Assembly (NCBI GenBank): GCA_900553355.1
Contig: USDK01000003.1
Coordinates: 21,542-85,541, forward strand
DNA length: 64,000 bases
Direction: 5' to 3'
Source: an uncultured Lachnospiraceae bacterium
GTDB taxonomy: Bacteria; Bacillota; Clostridia; Lachnospirales; Lachnospiraceae
Part shown: positions 34,294-43,601 of the stretch, one piece after another
Position numbering within the stretch: the first letter of the stretch is position 1
Layout: each line of letters opens with the position of its first letter
Made by a program: the position numbers and the translations under genes
The notes under the pieces: generated by a model
Database searches by the model: none
Seen by the model: only the letters and a program-made list of their open reading frames with translations
What the model was told of the DNA's origin: nothing

Positions 34294-35595
34294 TTATTTT
34301 GTTAATTCAGAGAGTTGGTCAAAGAATCCGGGATAGGAGATATCTACACACTGACTGTTCAGGATTGAAGTCGGCCCTTCTGCGGCCAGCGCGGCGATGG
34401 TAAAGGCCATGGCAATCCGGTGGTCAAAGTGGCTCTGGACAGATGCGCCTGTTAACCTGCCGGTTCCCCGGATGATCATGCCGTCGTCTGTCGGGGTGAT
34501 GTCTGCGCCCATGGCATTTAGATTTTCTGTAACAGTATCGATCCGGTTTGTCTCTTTGACCTTCAGTTCAGCGGCATCACGTATCACGGTCGTCCCTTCG
34601 GCAAGAGCCGCCATGACAGCGATGACAGGTATCTCATCGATCAGTGTAGGGATCAGAGCCCCCTCGATGGTGGTCCCGTGAAGGGACTGTGGAGTGACCA
34701 GGATGTCGGCCATCTCTTCACCACCCTGGACGGAATGGTTCAGGAAGGTGAGTTTGGCGCCCATTTTCCGGCATACTTCCAGAAAACCGGCTCTGGTCGG
34801 GTTGATCCCTGTATTTTTTACGAGGATCCGGGAACCAGGAACCAGAAGTCCTGCGGCGATAAAGTAGGCAGCAGACGAGATGTCGCCGGGAACAAGAATC
34901 TTCTGTCCGTATAATTCATCACAGGGGCATACGCCTGCCGTGGCAGTTCCGTCTTCGCAAATGACAGAAGACAGATCTGCGCCGAAGCTTTTCAGCATCA
35001 GTTCGGTGTGGTTTCTGGAAAGAGAAGGTTCTGTAACAGAAGCCGGGGTGTCAGCGTACAACCCTGCCAGAAGGACTGCGGATTTGACCTGGGCAGAAGC
35101 CACAGGCGAAGCATAGTGGATTCCGTGAAGCTGCCCTGGATCAATGCGTAAGGGAGCGCAGCCGTTATCCTGGATGCTGGAAATGTGTGCGCCCATCTGA
35201 TTCAGCGGGGTCATGATCCGCCCCATAGGGCGGGAATTTAGAGAATCATCCCCGGAAAGAATGGAAGGAAAGGGCTGTCCTGCCAGAATACCACTGATCA
35301 GCCGGGTAGTAGTCCCACTGTTTCCGGTGTCCAGGATGCCGTCCGGAGCATGAAGCCCGTGTAAGCCCTGCCCGTGTACAAGAACATGGGTGTCAGATTT
35401 TTCGATTTTGATTCCCATTTTCTGGAAACAATGGATGGTGGACAGACAGTCTGCGCCACTTAGAAAATGGGAGATTTCTGTAGTCCCTTTTGCGATGGAT
35501 CCCAGCATAACGGCGCGGTGGGAAATGGATTTGTCACCCGGGATCAGGACTTCTCCTGCAAGTTTTTTTACTGGATAAATTTCTCTAACGTTCAT
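34294..35595 (-). CDS. aroA: 3-phosphoshikimate 1-carboxyvinyltransferase (EPSP synthase) AroA
   Basis: AroA joins shikimate-3-phosphate and PEP in aromatic amino acid synthesis. The 433-residue protein has LIPGDKSISHRAVMLGSIA near 16-34, LDTGNSGTTTRLISGIL near 85-101, SAQVKSAVLLAGLYAD near 165-180, and FDHRIAMAFTIAAL near 394-407. The ATG at 35595 lies 11 bases inside the end of tyrA and gives the normal N-terminus; upstream in-frame codons come from tyrA sequence in another frame. Co-transcribed with tyrA. Confidence 0.96.
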   Translation of the reverse strand: MNVREIYPVKKLAGEVLIPGDKSISHRAVMLGSIAKGTTEISHFLSGADCLSTIHCFQKMGIKIEKSDTHVLVHGQGLHGLHAPDGILDTGNSGTTTRLISGILAGQPFPSILSGDDSLNSRPMGRIMTPLNQMGAHISSIQDNGCAPLRIDPGQLHGIHYASPVASAQVKSAVLLAGLYADTPASVTEPSLSRNHTELMLKSFGADLSSVICEDGTATAGVCPCDELYGQKILVPGDISSAAYFIAAGLLVPGSRILVKNTGINPTRAGFLEVCRKMGAKLTFLNHSVQGGEEMADILVTPQSLHGTTIEGALIPTLIDEIPVIAVMAALAEGTTVIRDAAELKVKETNRIDTVTENLNAMGADITPTDDGMIIRGTGRLTGASVQSHFDHRIAMAFTIAALAAEGPTSILNSQCVDISYPGFFDQLSELTK

Positions 35596-36679
35596 ATACA
35601 ATATACCTGAATTTCTGCAGAAGTCCGGCCGCCTTTTTAGAGGCGGATTCTTCATAGAACTCAATCCGCAGAACCCCTTCTTCAAATTCTCGATTGTGGA
35701 CGATGCCGATATTTTTTATATTAATGCCGCCTGAGGCAAGAATCGTGGCGATCGCAGCGATCCCTCCGGCCTCGTCGATGATATCACAGTAGACGGCATA
35801 AGCCTTTTTGATCGGGCCTGAGGAAGTATCGGATATGGAATTCCGATAATTCCGGGAGATATCAAATAACTGATAAACCCACTGCCCGTCTCCGGAGGAA
35901 ATATGGTCTCTGGCTGTTTTTAAGGAATCGATGTATGCATCCAGGATTTTCGTAAGATTCTCCTTGTTTTGCGTACAGATATGCTGCCACATGGTGGGGG
36001 AGGAAGAGGCGATCCTGGTCAGATCCTTAAAGCCTCCTGCGGCCAGATTCTTCATCAGTTCATCCTTGGTATCCGTATCTTTGACCAGTTCCACCAGGCT
36101 GGCTGCAATGATATGTGGCAGATGGCTGATCGTGCCGGTCACGTAGTCGTGGGTCGCGGCATCCAGAAGGATGGGGAGAGCCTTCAGACTCTGGACAAAT
36201 CCGGAGTAAGCTTCAATCTTTTCCTGTGAGACCTGATCCGTGGGGGTCAGCACGTAGTATGCATTTTCCAGAAGCATGGCTTTGGAGTTGGCGTACCCGC
36301 TTTTTTCCGAACCGGCCATAGGGTGTCCGCCGATAAAAGAGGCCTCAATGCCCAGGCGCGATACCTCCTGGTGAATATGAGACTTGACACTTCCCACATC
36401 TGTCAGGATGCAGTCTTGATCCAGATAGCGTACCAGCTGTTTTAAATAGGCGCTGTTGCAGGACACCGGGGCACACAGGAACAGATACCGGCAGTGATAG
36501 AAATTGTCATCAATGGTGGTGGCAGCCACGTCAATGACGGATTCCTGGGTGGCCAGGGCCAGTGTCTCTTTATTCTTATCAAATGCAACGATCTCGATAT
36601 CCGGATGATACTGACGGATGGCTTTTGCGATGGAACCGCCGATCAGACCAAGACCGATAAAACCGATTTTTTGTTTCAT
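35585..36679 (-). CDS. tyrA: Prephenate dehydrogenase with ACT domain, TyrA
   Basis: The 364-residue protein starts with the NAD-binding motif IGFIGLGLIGGSIAKAIRQ (residues 4-22), has FIGGHPMAGSEKSGYANSK near 115-133 and a C-terminal ACT domain from about 292 (AYAVYCDIIDEAGGIAAIATILA), the usual place for tyrosine feedback. It oxidises prephenate to 4-hydroxyphenylpyruvate. Followed by aroA on the same strand with an 11-base overlap. Confidence 0.95.
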   Translation of the reverse strand: MKQKIGFIGLGLIGGSIAKAIRQYHPDIEIVAFDKNKETLALATQESVIDVAATTIDDNFYHCRYLFLCAPVSCNSAYLKQLVRYLDQDCILTDVGSVKSHIHQEVSRLGIEASFIGGHPMAGSEKSGYANSKAMLLENAYYVLTPTDQVSQEKIEAYSGFVQSLKALPILLDAATHDYVTGTISHLPHIIAASLVELVKDTDTKDELMKNLAAGGFKDLTRIASSSPTMWQHICTQNKENLTKILDAYIDSLKTARDHISSGDGQWVYQLFDISRNYRNSISDTSSGPIKKAYAVYCDIIDEAGGIAAIATILASGGINIKNIGIVHNREFEEGVLRIEFYEESASKKAAGLLQKFRYIVYER

Positions 36680-36722
36680 AATATTAATGAAGTCTTCCTT
36701 TCTTTGCCTTTTTACAGGGAAT

Positions 36723-36752
36723 ATTGTACCCTTTCTTTCACGGATTTGTCAA
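36723..36752 (-). promoter_or_regulatory. Promoter of tyrA-aroA
   Basis: Minus strand TTGACA (36752-36747), 18 bases, TACAAT (36728-36723), about 45 bases before the tyrA start. Confidence 0.65.
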
Positions 36753-36809
36753 TCCTTTGCTGCTTTAAAGTGAAAAAGTAACGGTTGTTGTAAATAATGC
36801 ATAAAAGAG

Positions 36810-36838
36810 TTGTAATGTAGAAGAATTTTTAGTACAAT
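36810..36838 (+). promoter_or_regulatory. Promoter of the EF-G-like gene
   Basis: TTGTAA (36810-36815), 17 bases, TACAAT (36833-36838), about 40 bases before the ATG at 36878. Confidence 0.6.
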
Positions 36839-36877
36839 ATACACATGAGATTTTACCAAATAAGGAGGCAGCAGAAT

Positions 36878-38956
36878 ATGAAGGTTTACAGAACGGATGA
36901 AATTAGAAATGTGGTCCTGCTGGGACATGGCGGATGCGGAAAGACCAGCCTTGTGGAAGCGATGGCCTATGTATCCGGAGCCACAAATCGTATGGGTAAG
37001 GTTACGGACAAAAATACGATCAGCGATTTTGATAAAGAGGAGCAGAAGCGTGAGTTTTCGATCAGCACTACTCTGGTGCCTATCGAATGGGAGAAAGCCA
37101 AGATCAACATTCTGGATACACCGGGATACTTTGATTTCGTCGGAGAAGTAGAAGAAGCGGTCAGCGTAGCTGACGCAGCTGTCATCGTTGTTTCCGGAAA
37201 GGCCGGTGTGGAAGTAGGAACTGAGAAGGCCTGGGAGTTGTGTGATAAGTATAATCTGCCTCGTATGGTATACGTGACAGAGATGGACGTGGATGATGCA
37301 AGCTTCCGTCAGGTGGTGCAGGATCTGACTGACCGCTACGGAAAGGTGATCGCTCCGCATTTCCAGCCGATCCGCGAAAATGAAAAGCTGGTAGGATATG
37401 TTAACGTCATTAAGAATGCCGGACGCCGTTATACAGGAATCGGCCAGAGAGAGGAATGCGAGATCCCGGATTACTGTAAGCCGAATCTTGAGATCTACCG
37501 TGAGAAGCTTCTGGAGGCTGTTGCAGAGACCAGTGAAGAGTTTATGGAGCGCTATTTTGCAGGAGAGGAGTTCTCTGTCGAAGAGATCCGTGCAGCCATG
37601 AGGACGGAAGTTATGGATGGTGATATCGTGCCGGTGGCTATGGGATCGAATATTCAGGCACAGGGGGTTGCCAATCTCCTGTCTGATATCGTCAGATTCT
37701 TCCCAAGCCCGGACTGGAGAGAGTGTGCGGGGATCAACCGTAAGACGAATGAGATTTTCGAGGCGAATTATGATTTTGCAAAGGCAAAGACAGCCTATGT
37801 GTTTAAGACGATGGTGGATCCGTTTATCGGAAAGTATTCCTTTATCAAGGTTTGCTCCGGTGTGCTGAAAGGAGAGGATGTCCTTTATAATGCGGATTCG
37901 GAAGCCGATGAAAAGCTTGGCAAGATCTATACAATGATCGGAAATAAACCGGTGGAAGTCAGCGAACTGTTTGCCGGAGATATCGGAGCAATCGGCAAGC
38001 TCGCCAATACAAAGACCGGGGATACCCTGTCTACCAAGACGACGCCGGTACTGTATGGAAGGACTGAATATTCCAAACCTTATACATATATGAGATATGT
38101 GACCAAGAATAAAGGAGATGAGGACAAGGTATCCCAGGCTCTGCAGAAGATGATGGCAGAGGATGTGACCCTGAAGGCAGTCAATGACAGTGAGAACCGT
38201 CAGTCCCTGATCTACGGCATGGGTGACCAGCACCTGGAGATCGCAGTCAGCAAACTTGCAGAGCGCTATAAGTGTGAAGTGACACTGGAGACTCCGAAGG
38301 TTGCTTTCCGCGAGACGATCAAGAAGAAATCCGATGTGGACACCAAGTACAAAAAGCAGTCCGGCGGACATGGACAGTATGGTCATGTCAAGATGACCTT
38401 TGAGCCATCCGGGGATCTGGAGACGCCATATGTATTTGAAGAGACTGTTGTCGGAGGAGCTGTTCCGAAGAACTACTTCCCGGCAGTGGAAAAGGGACTT
38501 CAGGAATCTGTACAGAAGGGACCTCTGGCCGGATATCCGGTAGTCGGTGTGAAGGCAACGCTGTACGATGGATCCTATCACCCGGTAGACTCTTCCGAAA
38601 TGGCCTTCAAGACAGCCACGATCCAGGCATTCAAGAAAGGATTTATGGAGGCAGGACCTATTCTTCTGGAACCAATCGCCTCTGTAAAAGTAGTCGTTCC
38701 GGACGACTATACCGGAGACGTCATGGGAGATCTGAATAAACGCCGGGGCCGTGTACTGGGAATGAATCCGATTGCCGGAGGAAAACAGGAGATTGTGGCA
38801 GATATCCCGATGACAGGACTGTTCGGATATTGTACGATCTTACGCTCCATGACAGGAGGAAGAGGAACCTATTCCTATGAGTTCGCCCGGTATGAACAGG
38901 CGCCGTCTGACGTGCAGGAAGCAGAGATTAAAAAGCGTGCTGAAGAGGATGCGTAA
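36878..38956 (+). CDS. Elongation factor G-like translational GTPase (EF-G paralogue)
   Basis: The 692-residue protein has the EF-G domain order: GTPase domain (LLGHGGCGKTSLVEAMAY near 12-29), domain II, and domains III-V with GGHGQYGHVKMTFEPSG and the C-terminal GRGTYSYEFARYEQAP. The GTPase motifs depart from canonical EF-G: DTPGY near 80-84 in place of DTPGH, and TEMD near 134-137 in place of NKMD. This fits the auxiliary EF-G/FusA2-like group rather than the main translocase. Its cellular job is not settled. AAGGAGG precedes the ATG; it has its own promoter and terminator. Confidence 0.88.
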   Translation: MKVYRTDEIRNVVLLGHGGCGKTSLVEAMAYVSGATNRMGKVTDKNTISDFDKEEQKREFSISTTLVPIEWEKAKINILDTPGYFDFVGEVEEAVSVADAAVIVVSGKAGVEVGTEKAWELCDKYNLPRMVYVTEMDVDDASFRQVVQDLTDRYGKVIAPHFQPIRENEKLVGYVNVIKNAGRRYTGIGQREECEIPDYCKPNLEIYREKLLEAVAETSEEFMERYFAGEEFSVEEIRAAMRTEVMDGDIVPVAMGSNIQAQGVANLLSDIVRFFPSPDWRECAGINRKTNEIFEANYDFAKAKTAYVFKTMVDPFIGKYSFIKVCSGVLKGEDVLYNADSEADEKLGKIYTMIGNKPVEVSELFAGDIGAIGKLANTKTGDTLSTKTTPVLYGRTEYSKPYTYMRYVTKNKGDEDKVSQALQKMMAEDVTLKAVNDSENRQSLIYGMGDQHLEIAVSKLAERYKCEVTLETPKVAFRETIKKKSDVDTKYKKQSGGHGQYGHVKMTFEPSGDLETPYVFEETVVGGAVPKNYFPAVEKGLQESVQKGPLAGYPVVGVKATLYDGSYHPVDSSEMAFKTATIQAFKKGFMEAGPILLEPIASVKVVVPDDYTGDVMGDLNKRRGRVLGMNPIAGGKQEIVADIPMTGLFGYCTILRSMTGGRGTYSYEFARYEQAPSDVQEAEIKKRAEEDA

Positions 38957-39002
38957 AATCTTTGTAAAGCCCGAATTTTAGCGAAAAATTAATATGTAGA
39001 AG

Positions 39003-39026
39003 AAAAGCCCGAAAGGGCTTTTTTTC
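39003..39026 (+). terminator. Terminator after the EF-G-like gene
   Basis: AAAAGCCC-gaaa-GGGCTTTT hairpin with a GNRA-like loop, followed by a run of T residues, 46 bases past the stop codon. Confidence 0.9.
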
Positions 39027-39038
39027 TTGAAACAAAAG

Positions 39039-39047
39039 TGCTATAAT
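39039..39047 (+). promoter_or_regulatory. Extended -10 promoter of the trk operon
   Basis: TGCTATAAT is an exact extended -10 box (TGnTATAAT) with no recognisable -35 box, because the preceding terminator occupies that space. It is about 110 bases before trkA. Confidence 0.5.
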
Positions 39048-39056
39048 CTCTTTACT

Positions 39057-39104
39057 GTGGGGCAGGGAGCCGTCAAATAACAGAAAGACGCTCTTTTAGC
39101 CCCG
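39057..39104 (+). other. Structured leader of trkA
   Basis: GGGGC (39059-39063) can pair with GCCCC (39100-39104), and the inner GGGAGCCGTC with GACGCTCT, forming a long hairpin in the transcript leader. No T-run follows, so it is not a normal terminator, and it does not match the ydaO (c-di-AMP) pattern that I know. Confidence 0.35.
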
Positions 39105-39154
39105 CATTATCAGTTATATCAAATGACTAATTTTATAAAAAAGAGGAAGAAGAG

Positions 39155-40513
39155 ATGAAAATAGTAATCATTGGAGACGGAAAAGTCGGTCATAAGCTGA
39201 CGTCTCAGTTATCGGAAGAAGGCTATGACATTATTTTGATCGATCAGAATGAGGGAAAACTGAAGGAAGCTCTGAATCAGCTGGATATTTACTGTATTAC
39301 AGGAAACGGTGTTGATATCGAGGTCCAGAAGCAGGCAGACGTTCCCCATGCGGATCTGGTGATCGCTTGTGCATCTACAGATGAATTAAACATGTTAAGC
39401 TGCCTGATTGCAAGGCGGCTTGGAGCACGGCATACCATTGCCAGAGTCCGCAATCCGCTGTATTACCGGCAGATCGGGATCCTGAAGGAGGATCTGCACT
39501 TAAGCATGGCGGTAAATCCGGAGCTGGCGGCGGCCAATGAGGTGGCCAGAGTCCTTCTGTTCCCGGCGACCAGCAAGGTGGAGACATTTATGAAGGGGCG
39601 TGTAGAGCTGGTAGAGTTCAAATTAAAAGATGACAGCAGGATCATCGGCATGTCCCTGGCAGAGCTTTACCAAAGATATCAGATCAAGATCCTGGTGTGT
39701 GCTGTGAAGAGAGGAGAAGAGGTCTATATTCCGGATGGAGATTTTGTACTGGAGGCAGGGGATAAGATGCATATTGCAGCCGGCCATCAGGATCTGGAAA
39801 GTTTTTTCAAATCCCTGGGGAAAAAGAATGAAAAGGTCAGAAAAGTGCTGATCTGCGGCGGCGGCCACATGTGCTATTATCTGACGACCCAGCTTTTACA
39901 GGCCGGGAGACAGGTCAAGATCATCGAGAAAAATCCGGAACGCTGTGAGGAACTGTGCGAGATCCTGCCCAAGGCAACGGTGATCTGCGGGGATGCCACC
40001 GATCAGGAGCTTCTGATCGAAGAGGGGCTGGATGAATGCAATGCATTCGTAGCGCTGACAGGCATGGATGAGGAAAATATTATTCTTGGATTATTTGCCC
40101 AGAGCCGGGGGGTGCCAAAGATCGTGGCAAAGGTAAATGAGGATTCTCGTGCGCAGATGGTGGAAAATATGGGGATCGACAGTATTATTTCCGCAAAAAG
40201 TGCCACTGCAGATGAGATTATGAGCTATGTCATCGCCCGGAACAACTCTTACGCAAGCGCCAATGTTGAGACCATGTATCAGCTGCTGGGAGGCAGAGTC
40301 AAAGCGATGGAGTTTATTATAAAGAAAGAATGCGAGATTACCAATGTACCGCTTAAGGATCTTCCGACAAAGCGCGATTATCTGATTGCCTGCATCGGAC
40401 GAAAGCGGAAGGTGATCATCCCCAATGGTAACGACCACCTGGAGGTCGGGGACAGCGTAGTGGTAGTAACGACCAATCAGATGATCAATAAATTCAGCGA
40501 TATACTGGCATAG
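39155..40513 (+). CDS. trkA: Trk potassium uptake system, peripheral NAD-binding subunit TrkA
   Basis: The 452-residue protein has two RCK units in tandem, each an NAD-binding domain plus a TrkA-C domain: MKIVIIGDGKVGHKLTSQLS at 1-20 with VDIEVQKQADVPHADLVIA, and VLICGGGHMCYYLTTQLLQAG near 230-250 with CGDATDQELLIEEG. It binds the membrane channel TrkH and gates K+ uptake in response to nucleotides. It leads an operon with trkH 19 bases downstream. Confidence 0.95.
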   Translation: MKIVIIGDGKVGHKLTSQLSEEGYDIILIDQNEGKLKEALNQLDIYCITGNGVDIEVQKQADVPHADLVIACASTDELNMLSCLIARRLGARHTIARVRNPLYYRQIGILKEDLHLSMAVNPELAAANEVARVLLFPATSKVETFMKGRVELVEFKLKDDSRIIGMSLAELYQRYQIKILVCAVKRGEEVYIPDGDFVLEAGDKMHIAAGHQDLESFFKSLGKKNEKVRKVLICGGGHMCYYLTTQLLQAGRQVKIIEKNPERCEELCEILPKATVICGDATDQELLIEEGLDECNAFVALTGMDEENIILGLFAQSRGVPKIVAKVNEDSRAQMVENMGIDSIISAKSATADEIMSYVIARNNSYASANVETMYQLLGGRVKAMEFIIKKECEITNVPLKDLPTKRDYLIACIGRKRKVIIPNGNDHLEVGDSVVVVTTNQMINKFSDILA

Positions 40514-40532
40514 AGGAGACATAAGAAAAGCT

Positions 40533-41975
40533 ATGAATACGAAAATGATACGGTACATACTTGGTAAAATGTTGGGAGTAGAGGCTCTGCTTTTGCTCCT
40601 TCCGGCTTTTGTCTCTTTGATCTACCGGGAGACAGACGGACTCTATTTCCTCATACCGGCAGCGGTCCTTGCGGTGGTGTATCTGCTGACGGGCGTCAGG
40701 AAACCGAAAAATTCAGAGATTTACGGAAAGGAAGGAATGGTGATCGTAGCCAGTGCCTGGATTCTCTGGTCCATGTTTGGCGCTCTTCCCTTTACGCTTT
40801 CCGGAAGTATTCCGAACTATATTGATGCGTTGTTTGAGACCGTGTCCGGATTTACGACAACCGGATCAACGATTCTTACGGATGTAGAGGCGCTGCCTCA
40901 GGGAATGCTGTTCTGGCGGAGCTTTACCCACTGGGTCGGTGGCATGGGCGTGTTGGTTTTTGTTATGGTGCTGACCTCTTTTGATAAAAATTCTATGGTC
41001 CTGATGCGTGCAGAGGTCCCGGGTCCGGAAAAGGATAAGCTGGCGCCGAAGATGATGACCAACGCCAGGATTCTGTACGGAATGTATCTTGGACTGACAG
41101 TGATCCAGGTGATCCTGCTTTTGTTCGGAGGGATGAATCTTTTTGACAGTCTGATCCATACCTTTGGTACAGCCGGAACAGGAGGATTTTCCAACTATGC
41201 GTTAAGTGTCGCACATTTTGACAGTGCATATATCGACGGGGTAATCACAGTATTTATGATTTTATTCGGCATCAACTTCAGCCTGTATTATCTTCTTTTG
41301 CTGCGGGAGTTTAAGCCGGTGTGGAAAAACGAAGAGCTTCGGACATATCTGGGGATTATCCTTGCGGCGGCACTGATCATTACTGTGAATATTAACTATA
41401 TTTATGAAAATCCGCTGACTTCTTTCAGGTATGCGATCTTTCAGGTCGCTTCGATCATCACGACGACAGGTTTTGCGACGGCAAACTATGTAGAGTGGCC
41501 GATGCTTTCACAGACAATCCTGATGTTCCTGATGGTGGTGGGAGCCTGTGCATCTTCTACCGGAGGCGGTATTAAAGTATCCAGGCTGATCATGGCGGTC
41601 AAGAGCATTAAACGTGAGATCCAGCAGATGGTGCATCCAAAGTCGGTCAATATCATCCGGGTCAACGGTAAAAAGGTCAGCAGTGATGTGATACGGACTG
41701 TCTATATTTATCTGATTGCATATGCACTTATTTTCATGCTTTCGGTTATGATAGTAGCAGTAGATAATTTTGATTTTACGACGACATTTTCGGCGGTACT
41801 TACTGCCGTTGGAAACGTAGGGCCTGGTATGGAAATGGTAGGGCCGCTGGGAAGCTTTGCGGACTTTTCACCGCTTTCCAAGATTGTGTTCTGCTTTGAT
41901 ATGCTGGCCGGACGTCTGGAAATCTTCCCGTTCCTGCTGTTGTTTGCCATTCCATTTAAAAGAAACAAATTTTAG
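40533..41975 (+). CDS. trkH: Trk potassium uptake channel subunit TrkH
   Basis: A 480-residue membrane protein with the four pore-loop motifs of Trk/Ktr channels: VSGFTTTGSTIL near 107-118, FGTAGTGGFSNYALSV near 211-226, ASIITTTGFATANY near 307-320 and TAVGNVGPGMEMVGP near 428-442; FTHWVGGMGVLVFV near 131. It forms the K+ path gated by TrkA. ATG at 40545 is an alternative start. Confidence 0.95.
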   Translation: MNTKMIRYILGKMLGVEALLLLLPAFVSLIYRETDGLYFLIPAAVLAVVYLLTGVRKPKNSEIYGKEGMVIVASAWILWSMFGALPFTLSGSIPNYIDALFETVSGFTTTGSTILTDVEALPQGMLFWRSFTHWVGGMGVLVFVMVLTSFDKNSMVLMRAEVPGPEKDKLAPKMMTNARILYGMYLGLTVIQVILLLFGGMNLFDSLIHTFGTAGTGGFSNYALSVAHFDSAYIDGVITVFMILFGINFSLYYLLLLREFKPVWKNEELRTYLGIILAAALIITVNINYIYENPLTSFRYAIFQVASIITTTGFATANYVEWPMLSQTILMFLMVVGACASSTGGGIKVSRLIMAVKSIKREIQQMVHPKSVNIIRVNGKKVSSDVIRTVYIYLIAYALIFMLSVMIVAVDNFDFTTTFSAVLTAVGNVGPGMEMVGPLGSFADFSPLSKIVFCFDMLAGRLEIFPFLLLFAIPFKRNKF

Positions 41976-41986
41976 CGGAGGTGTCC

Positions 41987-43600
41987 ATGAAAGGAAAGAG
42001 AAAGGTACTGATAGCTGTGGCAGTGGTCCTGGCGGCAGGGCTTTACTACTATATTGCATTACCGGCGTTTAATATCCATTCGGCGGAGACGTGGTTTGCT
42101 GCATTATTTTTACTGATCGTTCTGGCAGCGGTCTATATTGTACGGAAGAGGCCGGGCAGAGGGGAGTTCCGCCAGAATAGAGTGCTGAAGAGCTTTGGAG
42201 TCGTGATCCTTGCTCTTGGGATCGTGTACCTGGTGGGTACCCTTCTGTCTTCGCCGGTGGTGAATGCAAAAAAATACCAGCAGCTGATGACCGTAGAGGA
42301 AGGTGAGTTCACGGAAGATGTTGAGGAGCTTTCCTTTGACCAGATACCGATCCTGGACAGAGATACGGCGGTGCTTCTGGGAGACAGGAAAATGGGAAGT
42401 ATGGTGGATATGGTTTCTCAGTTTGATGTGGATGAGATCTACAGCCAGATTAATTACCAGAACCGTCCGTATCGTGTGACGCCTCTGAAATATGCCAATA
42501 TCATCAAGTGGTTTACAAACCGCTCTGAAGGAATTCCGGCTTATATCCGGATTGATATGGCCAGTCAGACTACAGAGCTTGTGCAGCTGGAAGAAGGGAT
42601 TAAATATACAACCAGCGAGCACCTGAACCGGAATATCTACCGGCATCTCAGATTCGCTCATCCTACTTATATCTATGGAGAGCTGAGTTTTGAGATAGAT
42701 GAAGAAGGTATTCCATACTGGATCGCACCGGTCAAAAAGTTTAATATCGGTCTGTTCGGCGGAGAGACAGTAGGAAAAGTAGTGATCTGTAATGCTGTCA
42801 ATGGCGAGATGAAGACCTATGATATCGAGGATGTGCCTCAGTGGGTAGACCGGGCATATTCGGCGGATCTTCTGGTGCAGCTGTTTGACTATTACGGAAC
42901 GCTGAAACATGGATTTTTGAACAGCGTACTCAGCCAGAAAGACTGTCTGAAGACAACAGAAGGTTATAATTATCTGGCGCTGGATGACGATGTCTGGATG
43001 TACACCGGTGTCACATCTGTGAACCAGGATCAGTCAAATGTGGGATTTGTGCTTTCCAACCAGCGTACAATGGAGACAAAGTACTACGAGGTAGAAGGAG
43101 CTACGGAAGCGGCGGCCATGTCATCAGCGGAAGGCCAGGTGCAGAATTTAAAGTATACAGCCACATTTCCGCTCCTTTTGAATATTTCTGATGAACCAAC
43201 GTATTTCATCTGTCTGAAAGATGACGCAGGGCTGGTTAAGAAGTATGCGATGGTAAACGTGCAGCAGTATCAGATCGTTGCTGTGGGTGACAGTGTCAGC
43301 CAGTGTGAAGAGAATTATCAGGAACTTCTTCTGAGTAATGGCGTGAAGCAGGAAGAGGAAGAACCGAAAGAAGAAGATACGGTTACCGGAACGATTACAA
43401 AGATCGCCCAGGCGGTCATCGAAGGGACTTCTCATTATTATCTGATGCTGGAAGGATCGGACAATATCTACGATGTACCGGTTGTGGATTTTATTGACGT
43501 GATCCGGCTGGAGCCGGGACAGACGGTTACGATAACCTATCAGACCGGGGCGCAGACCAGTACAGTGACAGCTCTGGAAATCGGAGAAGGAGAGTCATAG
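41987..43600 (+). CDS. Membrane-anchored protein of unknown function in the trk operon
   Basis: I do not recognise a named family with confidence. The 537-residue protein has three N-terminal helices near 6-24, 34-52 and 66-86, then a large presumably extracytoplasmic region (about 87-460) with long beta-rich stretches, an acidic spacer EEEEPKEED near 457-465 and a final beta domain. No catalytic motif is evident. ATG at 41987 is five bases after GGAGG; the GTG at 41981 overlaps that site. It sits 11 bases after trkH and one base before an AEC carrier gene, suggesting an envelope or transport role (inference). Confidence 0.7.
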   Translation: MKGKRKVLIAVAVVLAAGLYYYIALPAFNIHSAETWFAALFLLIVLAAVYIVRKRPGRGEFRQNRVLKSFGVVILALGIVYLVGTLLSSPVVNAKKYQQLMTVEEGEFTEDVEELSFDQIPILDRDTAVLLGDRKMGSMVDMVSQFDVDEIYSQINYQNRPYRVTPLKYANIIKWFTNRSEGIPAYIRIDMASQTTELVQLEEGIKYTTSEHLNRNIYRHLRFAHPTYIYGELSFEIDEEGIPYWIAPVKKFNIGLFGGETVGKVVICNAVNGEMKTYDIEDVPQWVDRAYSADLLVQLFDYYGTLKHGFLNSVLSQKDCLKTTEGYNYLALDDDVWMYTGVTSVNQDQSNVGFVLSNQRTMETKYYEVEGATEAAAMSSAEGQVQNLKYTATFPLLLNISDEPTYFICLKDDAGLVKKYAMVNVQQYQIVAVGDSVSQCEENYQELLLSNGVKQEEEEPKEEDTVTGTITKIAQAVIEGTSHYYLMLEGSDNIYDVPVVDFIDVIRLEPGQTVTITYQTGAQTSTVTALEIGEGES

Positions 43601-43601
43601 A

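Noticed and set aside
36749..38581. A 610-codon open frame on the minus strand
   Set aside because: It is fully antisense to the EF-G-like gene, whose frame shows strong family motifs, promoter, ribosome binding site and terminator. The antisense translation is rich in Cys, His, Leu and Ile with no domain; it arises from codon bias.
39057..39104. c-di-AMP (ydaO) riboswitch before trkA
   Set aside because: The conserved blocks of that class are not recognisable; only a hairpin is supported.
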